A DNA stretch of 64,000 bases from DATLCF01 sp035526505. Lineage in GTDB: Bacteria > Patescibacteriota > Saccharimonadia > Saccharimonadales > UBA4665. Below the pieces are notes generated by a model. The model worked only from the letters and a program-made list of their open reading frames with translations. It made no database searches and was not told the DNA's origin. The stretch covers positions 186,001-250,000 of the forward strand of contig DATLCF010000001.1 in assembly GCA_035526505.1 (NCBI GenBank), given 5' to 3'. Numbering within the stretch: the first letter of the stretch is position 1; every line of letters starts with the position of its first letter. Below are positions 24,961-33,454 of this stretch, in pieces. The position numbers and the translations under genes were made by a program.

Positions 24961-25053
24961 ATGCCTGTCAAAATAAAAATCGTGGGCTCGCGCCCCGTGC
25001 GCGTTGCTGTTAGCGTGCGTCGCCCAGCCTGGCAAGAATTTTTGCAATATTAA
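24961..25053 (+). CDS. 30-residue basic small protein
   Basis: The product starts MPVKIKIVGSRPVRVAV and ends AWQEFLQY; it is strongly basic (K/R about one in four) with alternating hydrophobic residues. Support for translation: GGAGG at 24951-24955 five bases before the ATG, a consensus promoter upstream and a leader hairpin. It ends nine bases before the convergent dsbA-like gene, with no clear terminator. Function unknown; it could be a leader peptide, a small RNA-binding protein or a membrane-active peptide. Confidence 0.6.
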   Translation: MPVKIKIVGSRPVRVAVSVRRPAWQEFLQY

Positions 25054-25061
25054 GGTAATTG

Positions 25062-25730
25062 TTATTGCTGATTCTTTTTAGCAACAGCTTCGTCCAGAAC
25101 GGTGAAGAATTTTTCCAGCTTGGGTTCGTGATCTTTGTTAGTCAGCTTGTCGTTTTCGATAGCCTTGCCGTCCAGAAAAAAGGTGGGAGTAGCCATTTGG
25201 CGGCCGGTTTTGTTAAACGCAGCAATATCGGCATTGATGGCGCTGTTTACTTTGCTGCTGGCGAAGTCTTTTTTGAACTGTGACATGTTTAGGCCCAATT
25301 GGGTGGCCATTTGTTCGAATGTGGCTTGGGCGGCAGCGTTGCCTAATTTACTCCAGGCGGATTGGTTTTGGTATAGCAGGTTGTACATTTCCCAGAACTT
25401 TCCTTGGGCACTGGCGGCTTCGGCTGCGCGCGAAGCAGCAAAGGCGTTTTGGTGTACCTGAGTGAGGGGTAAGTTGCGGAATTGGAATGTGATGTCTGAT
25501 TTGTATTTTTCGAATACTTGCTCAACTACAGGGTAGTAAGCGCTACATACCGGGCATTGGAAATCGCCGTATTCCACCAACGTGACATTTTTCTTGCCCT
25601 CGCCCCGTATATGGTTGGTGGGCTGGCCGCCGCCAGATGGTGCGCCAGCTTTATCATTACCTTGCAGCAGCAAAATGCCACCAAATCCGATAATCAAAAT
25701 TCCAATAATTGCCCAAAACCGTTTGTCCAT
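25062..25730 (-). CDS. DsbA-family thiol oxidoreductase, membrane anchored
   Basis: The 222 residues have an N-terminal TM anchor (about 5-22), a short Gly/Pro linker, then a thioredoxin-fold domain with the redox motif CPVC (Cys59 and Cys62, in GDFQCPVCSAYYP) and the cis-proline loop ATPTFFLDG near 187. It belongs to the DSBA/BdbD group and would form disulfides in exported proteins, fitting the many secreted proteins here. On the minus strand GGGAG and TATACT precede the ATG. Confidence 0.92.
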   Translation of the reverse strand: MDKRFWAIIGILIIGFGGILLLQGNDKAGAPSGGGQPTNHIRGEGKKNVTLVEYGDFQCPVCSAYYPVVEQVFEKYKSDITFQFRNLPLTQVHQNAFAASRAAEAASAQGKFWEMYNLLYQNQSAWSKLGNAAAQATFEQMATQLGLNMSQFKKDFASSKVNSAINADIAAFNKTGRQMATPTFFLDGKAIENDKLTNKDHEPKLEKFFTVLDEAVAKKNQQ

Positions 25731-25843
25731 ATGGCTAAAACTCCCTATTCATGCTGTTACTAGTATACACAACTTCCGCACGACGCCCTGTTCAAGCCGG
25801 GCAGGGCGCTCAAGTACGAAAGCCGCGGCAACCAGTCGTAATT

Positions 25844-25872
25844 TTGAAATTATACCCTTCGCATCGTAAGAT
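25844..25872 (+). promoter_or_regulatory. Promoter of the CBS-domain membrane protein gene
   Basis: TTGAAA (25844-25849), 17-base spacer, TAAGAT (25867-25872), then seven bases to the ATG at 25880: a full two-element promoter giving leaderless mRNA. Confidence 0.65.
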
Positions 25873-25879
25873 TAATCAT

Positions 25880-26959
25880 ATGATTGCAAGCATATTCGGT
25901 TTCCTGCTAGTCGCGCTTGCCTTATTGGCCATGGCACTGCAGCGTTTTTATAGTTGTGTGCCAGCCCGCGAGCTCAAACGCTTGGCCAGCCGGGGTGATC
26001 ATCTTGCCCGCCAACTGTATCGGCCGGTGGCCTACGGCGCCAGCCTGCGCTTACTGCTTTGGATTATGTTGGGGATATGCATGCCGGTGGGCTTTTTGCT
26101 ATTGGGCGCCAGCCTGCCTACTGCCGCAACGCTAGCTGTAATTGCCGTTACGTTGGCTGTTGGGTTTATTTGGCTGCCATCGCTGCAGCTCACCGTGCAC
26201 AGCGCTCGTTTTGCTGTATTGGCTGCACCGATATTAGAAAGAGTATTGCATTACACCCATACCATCTTGGACCCCGTGGCAAGCGGTATTAACCGCTATC
26301 GTACTATTGCCACACACAGCGGCTTGTTCGAGAAAGAAGACCTGCACGCCCTGCTGGATCAACAAAAAGCCCAGGCTGACAACCGTATTGTACAAGGCGA
26401 GATAGACCTATTACAGCGTGCCCTGCAGTTTAGCGACCGCCATGTATCAGATGTGCTAGTGCACCGCAAAGACGTGCGTTTGGTGGATGCCAATGAACAC
26501 CTAGGGCCGGTGCTTATGGACGAACTGCACAATAGCGGTAGTCCCAGCTTTTTGGTTTACGAAGGACAAAAGGACCATATTGTGGGCACCTTGTTTTTGC
26601 GGGATGTAGTTGGCGCTAAGCAAGGCGGCAAAGTAGCCGAAGTTATGCGCCGCGACGTGTGCTATGTAAACGAGGCATTTAGTTTGCCGCAGGTTTTGGA
26701 AGCATTCATTAAAACCAAACACTATGTAGCCGTGGTGGTGAATAATTTTGAAGAGTTCGTGGGCATCATCACTCTGGAATCGCTGTTGCACGAACTAGCA
26801 GGAGCCATGCAGTCCGACGAAGACTTGGCCTACGAAAACCGCGCCAGCATTGCCAGCTACCAGCCAAAAGTGGCCGAGCCCGAACCGGCCACGCAACCCG
26901 AAGCCGCCCAGCCCGAGCCGCAGCAGCCTTCCCCTGATACACCAGAGGTGGTAGAATAG
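25880..26959 (+). CDS. CNNM/CorC-like membrane protein with CBS pair
   Basis: The 359 residues have an N-terminal TM, two more hydrophobic segments (about 55-105), a helical linker and a CBS-domain pair (about 165-300: VSDVLVHRKDVRLVDAN, FLVYEGQKDHIVGTLFLRDV, EFVGIITLESLLHEL). The C-terminal tail is Pro/Glu/Gln rich. The order TM - CBS pair is that of CNNM/HlyC-CorC ion-transport proteins, though the TM domain is short for a full DUF21 and no CorC-HlyC domain follows. Start at ATG 25880 is fixed by the promoter; the frame is open further upstream. Confidence 0.78.
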   Translation: MIASIFGFLLVALALLAMALQRFYSCVPARELKRLASRGDHLARQLYRPVAYGASLRLLLWIMLGICMPVGFLLLGASLPTAATLAVIAVTLAVGFIWLPSLQLTVHSARFAVLAAPILERVLHYTHTILDPVASGINRYRTIATHSGLFEKEDLHALLDQQKAQADNRIVQGEIDLLQRALQFSDRHVSDVLVHRKDVRLVDANEHLGPVLMDELHNSGSPSFLVYEGQKDHIVGTLFLRDVVGAKQGGKVAEVMRRDVCYVNEAFSLPQVLEAFIKTKHYVAVVVNNFEEFVGIITLESLLHELAGAMQSDEDLAYENRASIASYQPKVAEPEPATQPEAAQPEPQQPSPDTPEVVE

Positions 26960-26995
26960 TGCCAATGATAACGGCTATATCTAATATGAATTCCC

Positions 26996-27047
26996 GGGTC
27001 GGCAATCGCACTGCAAAAGGCTGAGTGCGGTTTGCGCAAGGCGACCC
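26996..27047 (+). promoter_or_regulatory. Structured leader of aspS
   Basis: Two nested helices: GGGTCG (26996-27001) with CGACCC (27042-27047), and inside them CGCACT (27007-27012) with AGTGCG (27024-27029). The structure ends about 20 bases before AAGGAG and the aspS ATG. It does not show the T-box sequence, so its role (attenuation, autoregulation by the synthetase) is open. Confidence 0.5.
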
Positions 27048-27079
27048 TCAACAAGCCCACCGACAACTAAGGAGACGAC

Positions 27080-28393
27080 ATGCGAATACTAAGCAAAGAC
27101 CTGACCAGCCATGTTGGCCAAAAGGTAGCAATAGAGGGGTGGGTACACAAAAAGCGCCTGCTGGGCGGCCTGACATTTATTAACGTGCGCGACCGCAGCG
27201 GCCTGGTGCAGGTAGTTATTAAGGATAAAGACGAAGTCGAAAAACTGCGGGGCTTACAAATTGGCACCATACTGCGCGTGCAAGGCAACCCGGTGGACGA
27301 ACCCCGTGCCCCGGGCGGCGTGGAACTGCACGACGCCACACTGGAAGTACTGGTGCCTGTAACCGACGAGCCGGCCATCGAAATCGACAAACCGCTCAGC
27401 CACAAACCGGATACGCTGGACACATTGTTTGACTACCGCCCGGTGGGCTTACGCAACCTGCGCGAACAAGCCATATTTCAGGTACAGGCCGAAATTGGCT
27501 ATGCCCTACGCCAGTACTTTCGCAACAATGGTCTAACCGAGGTGCACACACCCAAGCTGCTGGCTGCTGCCACCGAAGGCGGTGCCGAGGTGTTCAAAAT
27601 GGATTATTTTGGCAAGCAAGAGGCCACACTGGCCCAAAGCCCACAATTTTACAAACAAATGTTGGTGGGCGTGTTCGAACGGGTGTTCGAAATTGCGCCC
27701 GTGTATCGTGCCGAACCCAGCGCCACCACCCGCCACATGACCGAATACACTTCGGTGGACGCGGAACTAGGTTTTATTACCTTGCAAGAACTGGAAGACT
27801 TTTTGGGCGGTATGCTCCACGCAACGGTCGATCACTTATGGCAACAGGCCGAGCCGCAACTAAAGCAATGGGAGGCTAAAAAGCCGGTATTCCCGGCCAA
27901 AATCCCATCGCTCACCATGGCCGACATTCACCAAAAGTTCACCGCAGCCACTAGTACCGATACTACGCAGGAAAAAGACCTGACGCCTGCCGAAGAAAAA
28001 TGGATATGCGAATGGGCTAAGGACAATCTGGACAGCGAAGCAGTATTTGTGAGCGAATGGCCACGCGTAGGCGCCAAGTTTTACCACAAGTTTAAAGATG
28101 ATGACCAAGAAGTGGCCGAACGCGTGGACCTGCTTTTTCGCGGTGTCGAAATCGCCACTGCCAGCTTGCGCGAGCACCGCTATGAGCGCCTGCTTGCCCA
28201 GCTGCAAGATATGGCTGGCGGCGACCCGGAAAATCCCGGCTTTAAACCGTTCCTAAGCGCCATGAAAGCCGGCATGCCCCCGCACGGCGGCTTTGGCTTG
28301 GGGTTGGAGCGCCTGACCCAAAAATTGTTGGGCCTGAACAACGTCAAGGAAGCCACGCTGTTCCCGCGGGATATCAACCGACTTGCCCCATAG
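27080..28393 (+). CDS. aspS: Aspartyl-tRNA synthetase, archaeal-type
   Basis: The 437 residues have an N-terminal OB-fold anticodon domain (KVAIEGWVHKKRLLGGLTF near 15-33) and class II catalytic motifs: YRAEPSATTRHMTEYTSVD (motif 2 loop) near 214 and GFGLGLERLTQKLLG (motif 3) near 400. EGGAEVFKMDYFGK and LAQSPQFYKQ are typical of archaeal/eukaryotic AspRS. Length near 430 and absence of the bacterial GAD insertion (bacterial enzymes are about 590) confirm the archaeal type. Such enzymes are often non-discriminating and also charge tRNA-Asn. AAGGAG precedes the ATG. Confidence 0.93.
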   Translation: MRILSKDLTSHVGQKVAIEGWVHKKRLLGGLTFINVRDRSGLVQVVIKDKDEVEKLRGLQIGTILRVQGNPVDEPRAPGGVELHDATLEVLVPVTDEPAIEIDKPLSHKPDTLDTLFDYRPVGLRNLREQAIFQVQAEIGYALRQYFRNNGLTEVHTPKLLAAATEGGAEVFKMDYFGKQEATLAQSPQFYKQMLVGVFERVFEIAPVYRAEPSATTRHMTEYTSVDAELGFITLQELEDFLGGMLHATVDHLWQQAEPQLKQWEAKKPVFPAKIPSLTMADIHQKFTAATSTDTTQEKDLTPAEEKWICEWAKDNLDSEAVFVSEWPRVGAKFYHKFKDDDQEVAERVDLLFRGVEIATASLREHRYERLLAQLQDMAGGDPENPGFKPFLSAMKAGMPPHGGFGLGLERLTQKLLGLNNVKEATLFPRDINRLAP

Positions 28394-28428
28394 CCACGCA
28401 TTCTAGATTGCGTTGCTACAAACAAGCG

Positions 28429-28434
28429 TATAAT
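28429..28434 (+). promoter_or_regulatory. -10 element of the PsbP-like anchored protein gene
   Basis: TATAAT ends seven bases before ATG 28442. An earlier ATG (28433) overlaps the hexamer and so is unlikely to be used. Confidence 0.55.
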
Positions 28435-28441
28435 GCAAATT

Positions 28442-29278
28442 ATGGATGGCCAGAATAGTAGTGGCATGATGCCCGACGAACAAGATGACTACCGCAGCGC
28501 GTCGCAATCTATGGCCGATTACGCTCGGCAGGTTAATCAGTCGCACAAAAAACCCAAACACACCGGGCGGCGCATAGCCGTCTGGTTTTTTGTACTGGTA
28601 CTGTTGGCGGGTGCCGGTGGTGCCGGGTACTGGTTTGTACTGCGCGAAAAGCCGGCCACCACACCCAAGCAAACAGCTACCGATACGCCAAAAACTGCCG
28701 AAAAAACTCAAACCATTGCCACTGCTACCAAGCATTACAGCTCCACCGAATTTGTGGGCCTGGAATTTGACTATCCCAAAGATTGGACGGTCAAAGAAAC
28801 TAGTGGTAGTGGAGTGCTTACCGCAACTTCGCCCGGTCTGCAACTAAAAGATGCCAGCGGCGACAAAGCCGCTATGCAGGTGGTCTACACCATCCGCAAC
28901 AAACAGCAGGCCCTGCCGGAGTTCGACAAAGGCAATGCCGTGGCCGCAGTTGCATCAGAGAAAATCAATTATGCTAAACCCAGCAGTGTGCAGCGCGGCT
29001 CTACATACGTCAGCTTTTTGCGCTACGCCAGCACCACAAGTAGCAGCGGTATCAATGGCCTGTACATTACGGGCGACACGGGCTATCAGGTGGGCCAGGC
29101 CATCCCCAAGGCTGATTTTACTCCGGTCGACCCCGTCATCAGCATTACATTCCTAACATGTAAAGATAGTAATTGCTCTGGCACCGGCACCCCTGCCACA
29201 ATCGCCGACAGCGTCTGGGCTGACGCCACTTTTGCTTCTCCCATCAAAACTATGCTAGCTTCTCTGGTAGTAAACTAA
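28442..29278 (+). CDS. Membrane-anchored extracytoplasmic protein with PsbP-like domain
   Basis: The 278 residues have a charged cytoplasmic N-terminus, one TM helix (about 48-68, VWFFVLVLLAGAGGAGYWFV), a Thr/Lys/Pro linker and a C-terminal domain starting at the FDYPKDWTV motif near 118. The same motif occurs in the protein at 60534-61289, so the two share a domain like those in PsbP-like lipoproteins. Two cysteines near the C-terminus (TCKDSNC) could form a disulfide. Function unknown. Confidence 0.75.
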   Translation: MDGQNSSGMMPDEQDDYRSASQSMADYARQVNQSHKKPKHTGRRIAVWFFVLVLLAGAGGAGYWFVLREKPATTPKQTATDTPKTAEKTQTIATATKHYSSTEFVGLEFDYPKDWTVKETSGSGVLTATSPGLQLKDASGDKAAMQVVYTIRNKQQALPEFDKGNAVAAVASEKINYAKPSSVQRGSTYVSFLRYASTTSSSGINGLYITGDTGYQVGQAIPKADFTPVDPVISITFLTCKDSNCSGTGTPATIADSVWADATFASPIKTMLASLVVN

Positions 29279-29295
29279 CTACACCACATTTCATC

Positions 29296-29320
29296 CATTC
29301 CAAGGGCACTCCTTGGAATG
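29296..29320. terminator. Perfect 10-bp hairpin after the PsbP-like gene
   Basis: CATTCCAAGG (29296-29305), 5-base loop, CCTTGGAATG (29311-29320). No T-run follows, so it is either a weak terminator or an mRNA 3'-end stabiliser. Confidence 0.5.
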
Positions 29321-29355
29321 AGCGTGAGTGTCGTTGTGAGGTATTATAATTTTGT

Positions 29356-29361
29356 TATAAT
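29356..29361 (+). promoter_or_regulatory. -10 element of the AbrB-Doc operon
   Basis: TATAAT (29356-29361) ends seven bases before ATG 29369; a second TATAAT lies at 29345-29350. Overlapping -10 boxes beside the antitoxin start fit an autoregulated toxin-antitoxin promoter. Confidence 0.55.
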
Positions 29362-29368
29362 AGATTGT

Positions 29369-29584
29369 ATGATTCAAAGCATTCAAAAAATAATTAAAAT
29401 TGGTTCCAGCGGCGGGGTAACAATTCCTGCCAAAGATTTAAAGCGCCAGAATATCCAGGTTGGTGACGAAGTTAAGGTTACCATCGAACCGGCAATTTCG
29501 GTTAAACACGATCAGCTCATGAACGAATACGATAAGTTTGTAGAGCAGTATGGCCAAACCCTCAAAAACCTTGCCAACAAATGA
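29369..29584 (+). CDS. AbrB-family antitoxin
   Basis: The 71 residues start MIQSIQKIIKIGSSGGVTIPAKDLKRQNIQ in two halves: a swapped-hairpin SpoVT/AbrB DNA-binding motif (IGSSGGVTIPAK, GDEVKVTIE), then a helical C-terminus likely to bind the toxin. It is the antitoxin of a type II module with the doc gene, whose ATG overlaps its stop (ATGA). It probably represses its own promoter. A longer frame to 29318 is open but the -10 box sits inside it. Confidence 0.88.
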   Translation: MIQSIQKIIKIGSSGGVTIPAKDLKRQNIQVGDEVKVTIEPAISVKHDQLMNEYDKFVEQYGQTLKNLANK

Positions 29585-29964
29585 TCTACTACCTGGATAT
29601 TGAAGAAATCCTGCGCCTGCATTTTCAGGTGGTCGAAGATTTTGGTGGCTCCCATGGTGTACGCGATGAGGGGCGTTTACAATCCCTGGTGGCCGCTCCC
29701 AAACAAAGTGCTTTTGGTCAAGAGCAATATGTTTCTATGGCCGAAAAAGCAGCAGTGTATTTTCGCAATATCGTGGCCGATCACCCGTTCGTGGATGGCA
29801 ATAAGCGTACAGCGGTTACGGCCTGCGGTGTATTTTTGATGCGTAACGGCTGGCAGCTTACCTGTACGCCAAAGGCATTAGAAGATTTTGCTGTGCGGGT
29901 GGCTACCGATCATCTGGATATTCCGGCTATTGCCGCTTGGCTCAAAACGCATAGTACACATTGA
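29581..29964 (+). CDS. doc: Doc-type (Fic fold) toxin
   Basis: The 127 residues carry the Doc variant of the Fic motif, HPFVDGNKRTA (68-78), in a compact helical protein of the expected size. Doc phosphorylates EF-Tu and stops translation. Pairing with an AbrB rather than Phd antitoxin is known for Doc homologues. Coupled by ATGA to the antitoxin gene. Confidence 0.93.
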   Translation: MIYYLDIEEILRLHFQVVEDFGGSHGVRDEGRLQSLVAAPKQSAFGQEQYVSMAEKAAVYFRNIVADHPFVDGNKRTAVTACGVFLMRNGWQLTCTPKALEDFAVRVATDHLDIPAIAAWLKTHSTH

Positions 29965-30064
29965 CGCAACTTGGTACAGCGTTTTTTACAACAAAAATAA
30001 ACAGTGGCGCAACAGGCAAAAAAGTATGGTTGCATGTATGCGTGCTGGTTCGTAGCATGGAATA

Positions 30065-31072
30065 ATGAATGCACCAACGCCCTCGAATTATCAGGCACCT
30101 AGCCAGCCAACGACACAAAACATTGCCCAATATAGCGATGAATCGCTGTTGTGGCGCAGTGACATAACCGACATAATTAAACAGGCTGTGCTACGGTATC
30201 GTCTAAGCAAAAGCGTCCAGCAGGCCGAAAACGCCCAAGTGTTGCCCGGCGTGCGTGTGGTAGATTTTCAGACCAACCAGGTGGTGTACGACCACAATCA
30301 AAACAGCGTGCACTTTGCCGCCAGCGTTAACAAATTGCCCATTGCCTGGCTGGTGTTGCAAGATTTGCGAGCCGGTACACTGCAATTTAACCAGGTATTA
30401 ACCTGGACGGCTGCCGACCAACGCGCCGGTGCCGGCATATACGACCAGCCGGGTGCCCCCACACAGGCTACGGTAAAAGATTTATTATTTGATATGCTCA
30501 ACCCATCCGGCAATACTGCCGTACGGGCGCTGGTAAACCAAGGCATGGGTGGTGCGCAGGCGGTCAACAACCGGTTGGCGCAAGTGCCGCAAATTCCCAA
30601 CACCAGGCTGCAACCGCTGGATGCCAACCGTTTTTACGTGGGCAACACCACACCCAAAGAAGCACTGTTTATTATGCAGCAGCTTTTGGCCGGGCAGGAC
30701 AAGTACCAAAAATATGTTAAAAATGCGCTGGCTACTAACATATATACCGACATCAGCGTACGCAGCCAGCTGGCTGGCAATGACTTTATTTTGCTAGTTA
30801 ACAAGGTAGGCTTACTGGACGATCCCGAAGGCAACAACCGCCACGATGTGGGCGTTATATATAACACCAAAGCACACAAGTCATACGGCTTTTCGCTGTT
30901 AACAACCTCGCCCTTCACCAGCACCACGGCTACGTCTGTTGCCGAGCAGTCCCTTAAAGACATGGGCCGCGCCACCTTGCGCTATGCTGGTGATAAACCA
31001 GGCGCTTCGCTGCAAACCCAAACCTTTGCGGCACCACAGCCTCAGCAACCAAACGGTCGAATTCTGTACTAG
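30065..31072 (+). CDS. Class A beta-lactamase-like serine hydrolase
   Basis: The 335 residues have the three penicilloyl-serine transferase motifs in order: SVNK (87-90, SxxK), SGN (148-150, in place of SDN) and KVG (247-249, in place of KTG). A Pro/Gln-rich tail follows. No signal peptide or TM is visible, so location is uncertain. The altered second and third motifs suggest a peptidoglycan-related DD-peptidase/esterase-like enzyme rather than a resistance beta-lactamase. An ATG at 30065 starts it; no Shine-Dalgarno is clear. Confidence 0.8.
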   Translation: MNAPTPSNYQAPSQPTTQNIAQYSDESLLWRSDITDIIKQAVLRYRLSKSVQQAENAQVLPGVRVVDFQTNQVVYDHNQNSVHFAASVNKLPIAWLVLQDLRAGTLQFNQVLTWTAADQRAGAGIYDQPGAPTQATVKDLLFDMLNPSGNTAVRALVNQGMGGAQAVNNRLAQVPQIPNTRLQPLDANRFYVGNTTPKEALFIMQQLLAGQDKYQKYVKNALATNIYTDISVRSQLAGNDFILLVNKVGLLDDPEGNNRHDVGVIYNTKAHKSYGFSLLTTSPFTSTTATSVAEQSLKDMGRATLRYAGDKPGASLQTQTFAAPQPQQPNGRILY

Positions 31073-31081
31073 GCGGATGCT

Positions 31082-31549
31082 ATGCCATTAATTACCGAGA
31101 CGCAAAAAAGCGTGATTCAAGAATTTGATGCTCGGCTTATGCGCCACGGAATCCGCTATGCGGTCATCGGCGGTTTGGCCGCCATGGCATGGGGTAGCGA
31201 GCGTCCCCTGGATGATTTGGATGTACGAATTGGGCGGACCGACATCCAGACGGTGCTGGATACGCATCGGCACAGTGTTTCGCGCGAGCTGTTGCCCTAT
31301 AGGACTGAGCACTGGAAGATACATGTTGCCCAGATTATACTCCGAGGGGTAAAAGTTGATCTGCAACAAGCAGAGGACTCGCAAGTAACCGGAGCGGGCG
31401 GAACGTATGCTTTCCCAGATGAAATTGCCTTTGTTGAAAAAGACATTGAAGGTCTACTATTGCCGATCATGCCTCGCGACCAGCTTATCGCATACAAACA
31501 GGCCCTAAGCCGCCCTCAAGATTTGGCAGATCTAGCAGCAATAGGCTAG
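31082..31549 (+). CDS. Nucleotidyltransferase-fold protein (minimal, antitoxin-like)
   Basis: The 155 residues contain GIRYAVIGGLAAMAWGSERP followed by LDDLDVRI (about 20-48), the GG-x-DxD pattern of the polymerase-beta-like nucleotidyltransferase superfamily, and end in PQDLADLAAIG, common to single-domain NTase proteins of the AbiEii/MNT type. No partner toxin (HEPN or AbiEi) is next to it. It starts nine bases after the beta-lactamase-like gene and is probably co-transcribed. Confidence 0.72.
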   Translation: MPLITETQKSVIQEFDARLMRHGIRYAVIGGLAAMAWGSERPLDDLDVRIGRTDIQTVLDTHRHSVSRELLPYRTEHWKIHVAQIILRGVKVDLQQAEDSQVTGAGGTYAFPDEIAFVEKDIEGLLLPIMPRDQLIAYKQALSRPQDLADLAAIG

Positions 31550-31593
31550 TTGTTTTATTTTTTATGAACAGTGCTGCTCTTTAGTCGGTGGTT

Positions 31594-31602
31594 TGCTACA
31601 CT
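31594..31602 (+). promoter_or_regulatory. Extended -10 promoter of the first propeller gene
   Basis: TTTGC-TACACT contains the extended -10 TGC-TACACT. The same string recurs before the paralogous gene at 33436-33444, so promoter and gene were duplicated together. Confidence 0.6.
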
Positions 31603-31624
31603 AATGCTTAAAAGGATAAGCAGT

Positions 31625-33412
31625 ATGGCCAAAAATGAGCAGAACGAAGATGAGCAAGTAACAGAATCAGAAGATGCAGAAGTCAGAGAAACAACAGAAG
31701 TAAGTGACGAGCCCGACACTGATAGGCCCGTGCCGCATCGTACGTCCGAGCCAGTTGCCGCCAGCCCCAAACAAAATATATTTAAACGCCTATGGCATTG
31801 GAAGGTTACGCACAAAAAGATCGCTGTACCGCTAGATATTGTGTTGGCGCTGGCCGTGCTGGCTGCTATTCCTTTTACTCGCTATGCCATTGCCGGTACG
31901 TTTTGGAAGCAGGATATAAGAGTGGCGGTGCTGGATGCGCAAACCAAAAAGCCCATTTCCAGCGCCACGGTATCGGTAACTAGCAAAACAGCAACTACAG
32001 ATAACCGGGGCAGGGCGAGCCTGCACGCTAACACCGGCTATGCCGACATGACCGTTTCTAAAAAGTATTATAAAACTGTGGTTACTAAGCATGTACTAGT
32101 GCCGATTGCCAAGCCCAAAGCCGACGTAGTGGTCAAACTGGAGGCTACCGGCCGTCAGGTACCGGTAACAGTAGTGAACAAACTAACGAACAAGGCGGTT
32201 AGCAACGCGGTTATTAAGGCTGCCGATACTGAAGCCAAGACCGACAAAGACGGCAAAGCAATTATGGTGTTGCCGGCTGACAAAACAACCATTGCAGCTA
32301 CCATAAGTGCCAATGGCCACAACAGTGCGACAGCAACCATAGCTGTTACCACCGAAACTGTAAAAGCTAATACCTTCCAGCTCACACCCAGCGGGAAACT
32401 ATACTTTTTGTCTAATTTGAGCGGCAAAATTGATGTGGTCAAAACTAATCTGGACGGCTCGGAGCGCCAAACTGTATTGGCGGGCACAGGTAATGAAAAT
32501 GCTGCCAATACTGTGCTATTAGCTTCGCGCGATTGGAAATATCTGGCATTACTGTCGCGGCGCGATACCTCTGGCTACGACAAGATATATTTAATAGAAA
32601 CAGCTACTGACAAACTGACTACTATGGATGAAGGGCAGGCCAGCTTTAATTTGGTTGGCTGGGCAGACCACCGCTTTGTATACCATGTGGTACGCGACAA
32701 AGTGCAATCATGGGAAAACAACAAAGAGGCGCTGAAGAGCTACGATGCCGAGGCCGGCAAAATAGTTACGCTAGATCAAACCCAAGGGGCGGGCAATAGT
32801 ACGAATTACCAGTACCAAAGGTTCACCAATATTTATCCGCTGAATAATCTAGTGCTCTATACCGTGCAGTGGGATACATATAATGCCAGTCAAAAGGTAC
32901 CGATAGTACGTGGCATTCAGCCAAATGGGCAGGGCAAAAAAGACTATAAATCGTTCGACGAAGCAGGCGGCTCAGCCTATGTACAAGCGCTCCCCTACGG
33001 CCCCGAAGAAGTTTACTTTAGCGTGTACTATGGCGGCACAGCCCATTACTACGAATTCGAAGACGGTGCAGTCAAAAATCTAGCTACCGGTACGGGCGAT
33101 ACGGCCTTTGCGCGTTCCTACCCCACTTACCTGCTTTCCCCGTCTGCTAAACAGACATTTTGGGCCGACCAACGTGATGGCAGAAATGCGCTGTTTATTG
33201 GAGACGACGAAGGTAAAGACGAAAAGCAAATTACCTCGTTAAGCGACTACAACACTTATGGTTGGTACACTGACAATTACTTGCTGGTTACCAAAAAGGG
33301 TAGCGAGCTGTATATTTTGCCTACCAGCGGTGACCCACTGCTAAAAGTAAGCGACTACTATAAGCCGCAGCAGAATTTCCGCGGTTATGGTGGTGGCTAC
33401 GGCGGGCTGTAA
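31625..33412 (+). CDS. TM-anchored protein with carboxypeptidase-regulatory-like and beta-propeller domains (paralogue 1)
   Basis: The 595 residues comprise an acidic cytoplasmic N-terminus (about 1-55), one TM (about 75-95), two Ig-like repeats of the carboxypeptidase-regulatory type (AVLDAQTKKPISSATVSV, VVNKLTNKAVSNAVI) to about 240, and a TolB/WD40-like propeller starting at LYFLSNLSGKIDVVKTNLDG near 257. It ends in a Gly/Tyr-rich tail. It is an extracytoplasmic sensor- or adhesin-like protein of unknown function. ATG 31625 is preferred because AAAGGA lies ten bases upstream; ATG 31604 overlaps the -10 region. Confidence 0.82.
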   Translation: MAKNEQNEDEQVTESEDAEVRETTEVSDEPDTDRPVPHRTSEPVAASPKQNIFKRLWHWKVTHKKIAVPLDIVLALAVLAAIPFTRYAIAGTFWKQDIRVAVLDAQTKKPISSATVSVTSKTATTDNRGRASLHANTGYADMTVSKKYYKTVVTKHVLVPIAKPKADVVVKLEATGRQVPVTVVNKLTNKAVSNAVIKAADTEAKTDKDGKAIMVLPADKTTIAATISANGHNSATATIAVTTETVKANTFQLTPSGKLYFLSNLSGKIDVVKTNLDGSERQTVLAGTGNENAANTVLLASRDWKYLALLSRRDTSGYDKIYLIETATDKLTTMDEGQASFNLVGWADHRFVYHVVRDKVQSWENNKEALKSYDAEAGKIVTLDQTQGAGNSTNYQYQRFTNIYPLNNLVLYTVQWDTYNASQKVPIVRGIQPNGQGKKDYKSFDEAGGSAYVQALPYGPEEVYFSVYYGGTAHYYEFEDGAVKNLATGTGDTAFARSYPTYLLSPSAKQTFWADQRDGRNALFIGDDEGKDEKQITSLSDYNTYGWYTDNYLLVTKKGSELYILPTSGDPLLKVSDYYKPQQNFRGYGGGYGGL

Positions 33413-33435
33413 CCCGTCGGTGTCTGGTATAGATT

Positions 33436-33444
33436 TGCTACACT
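33436..33444 (+). promoter_or_regulatory. Extended -10 promoter of the second propeller gene
   Basis: TGC-TACACT, ten bases before ATG 33455, identical in core to the promoter of the upstream paralogue. A leader of only about four bases is predicted. Confidence 0.6.
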
Positions 33445-33454
33445 AATTGTATCT

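Noticed and set aside
26991..27060. aspS leader as a T-box riboswitch
   Set aside because: No T-box sequence and no terminator with a run of T before the ATG.
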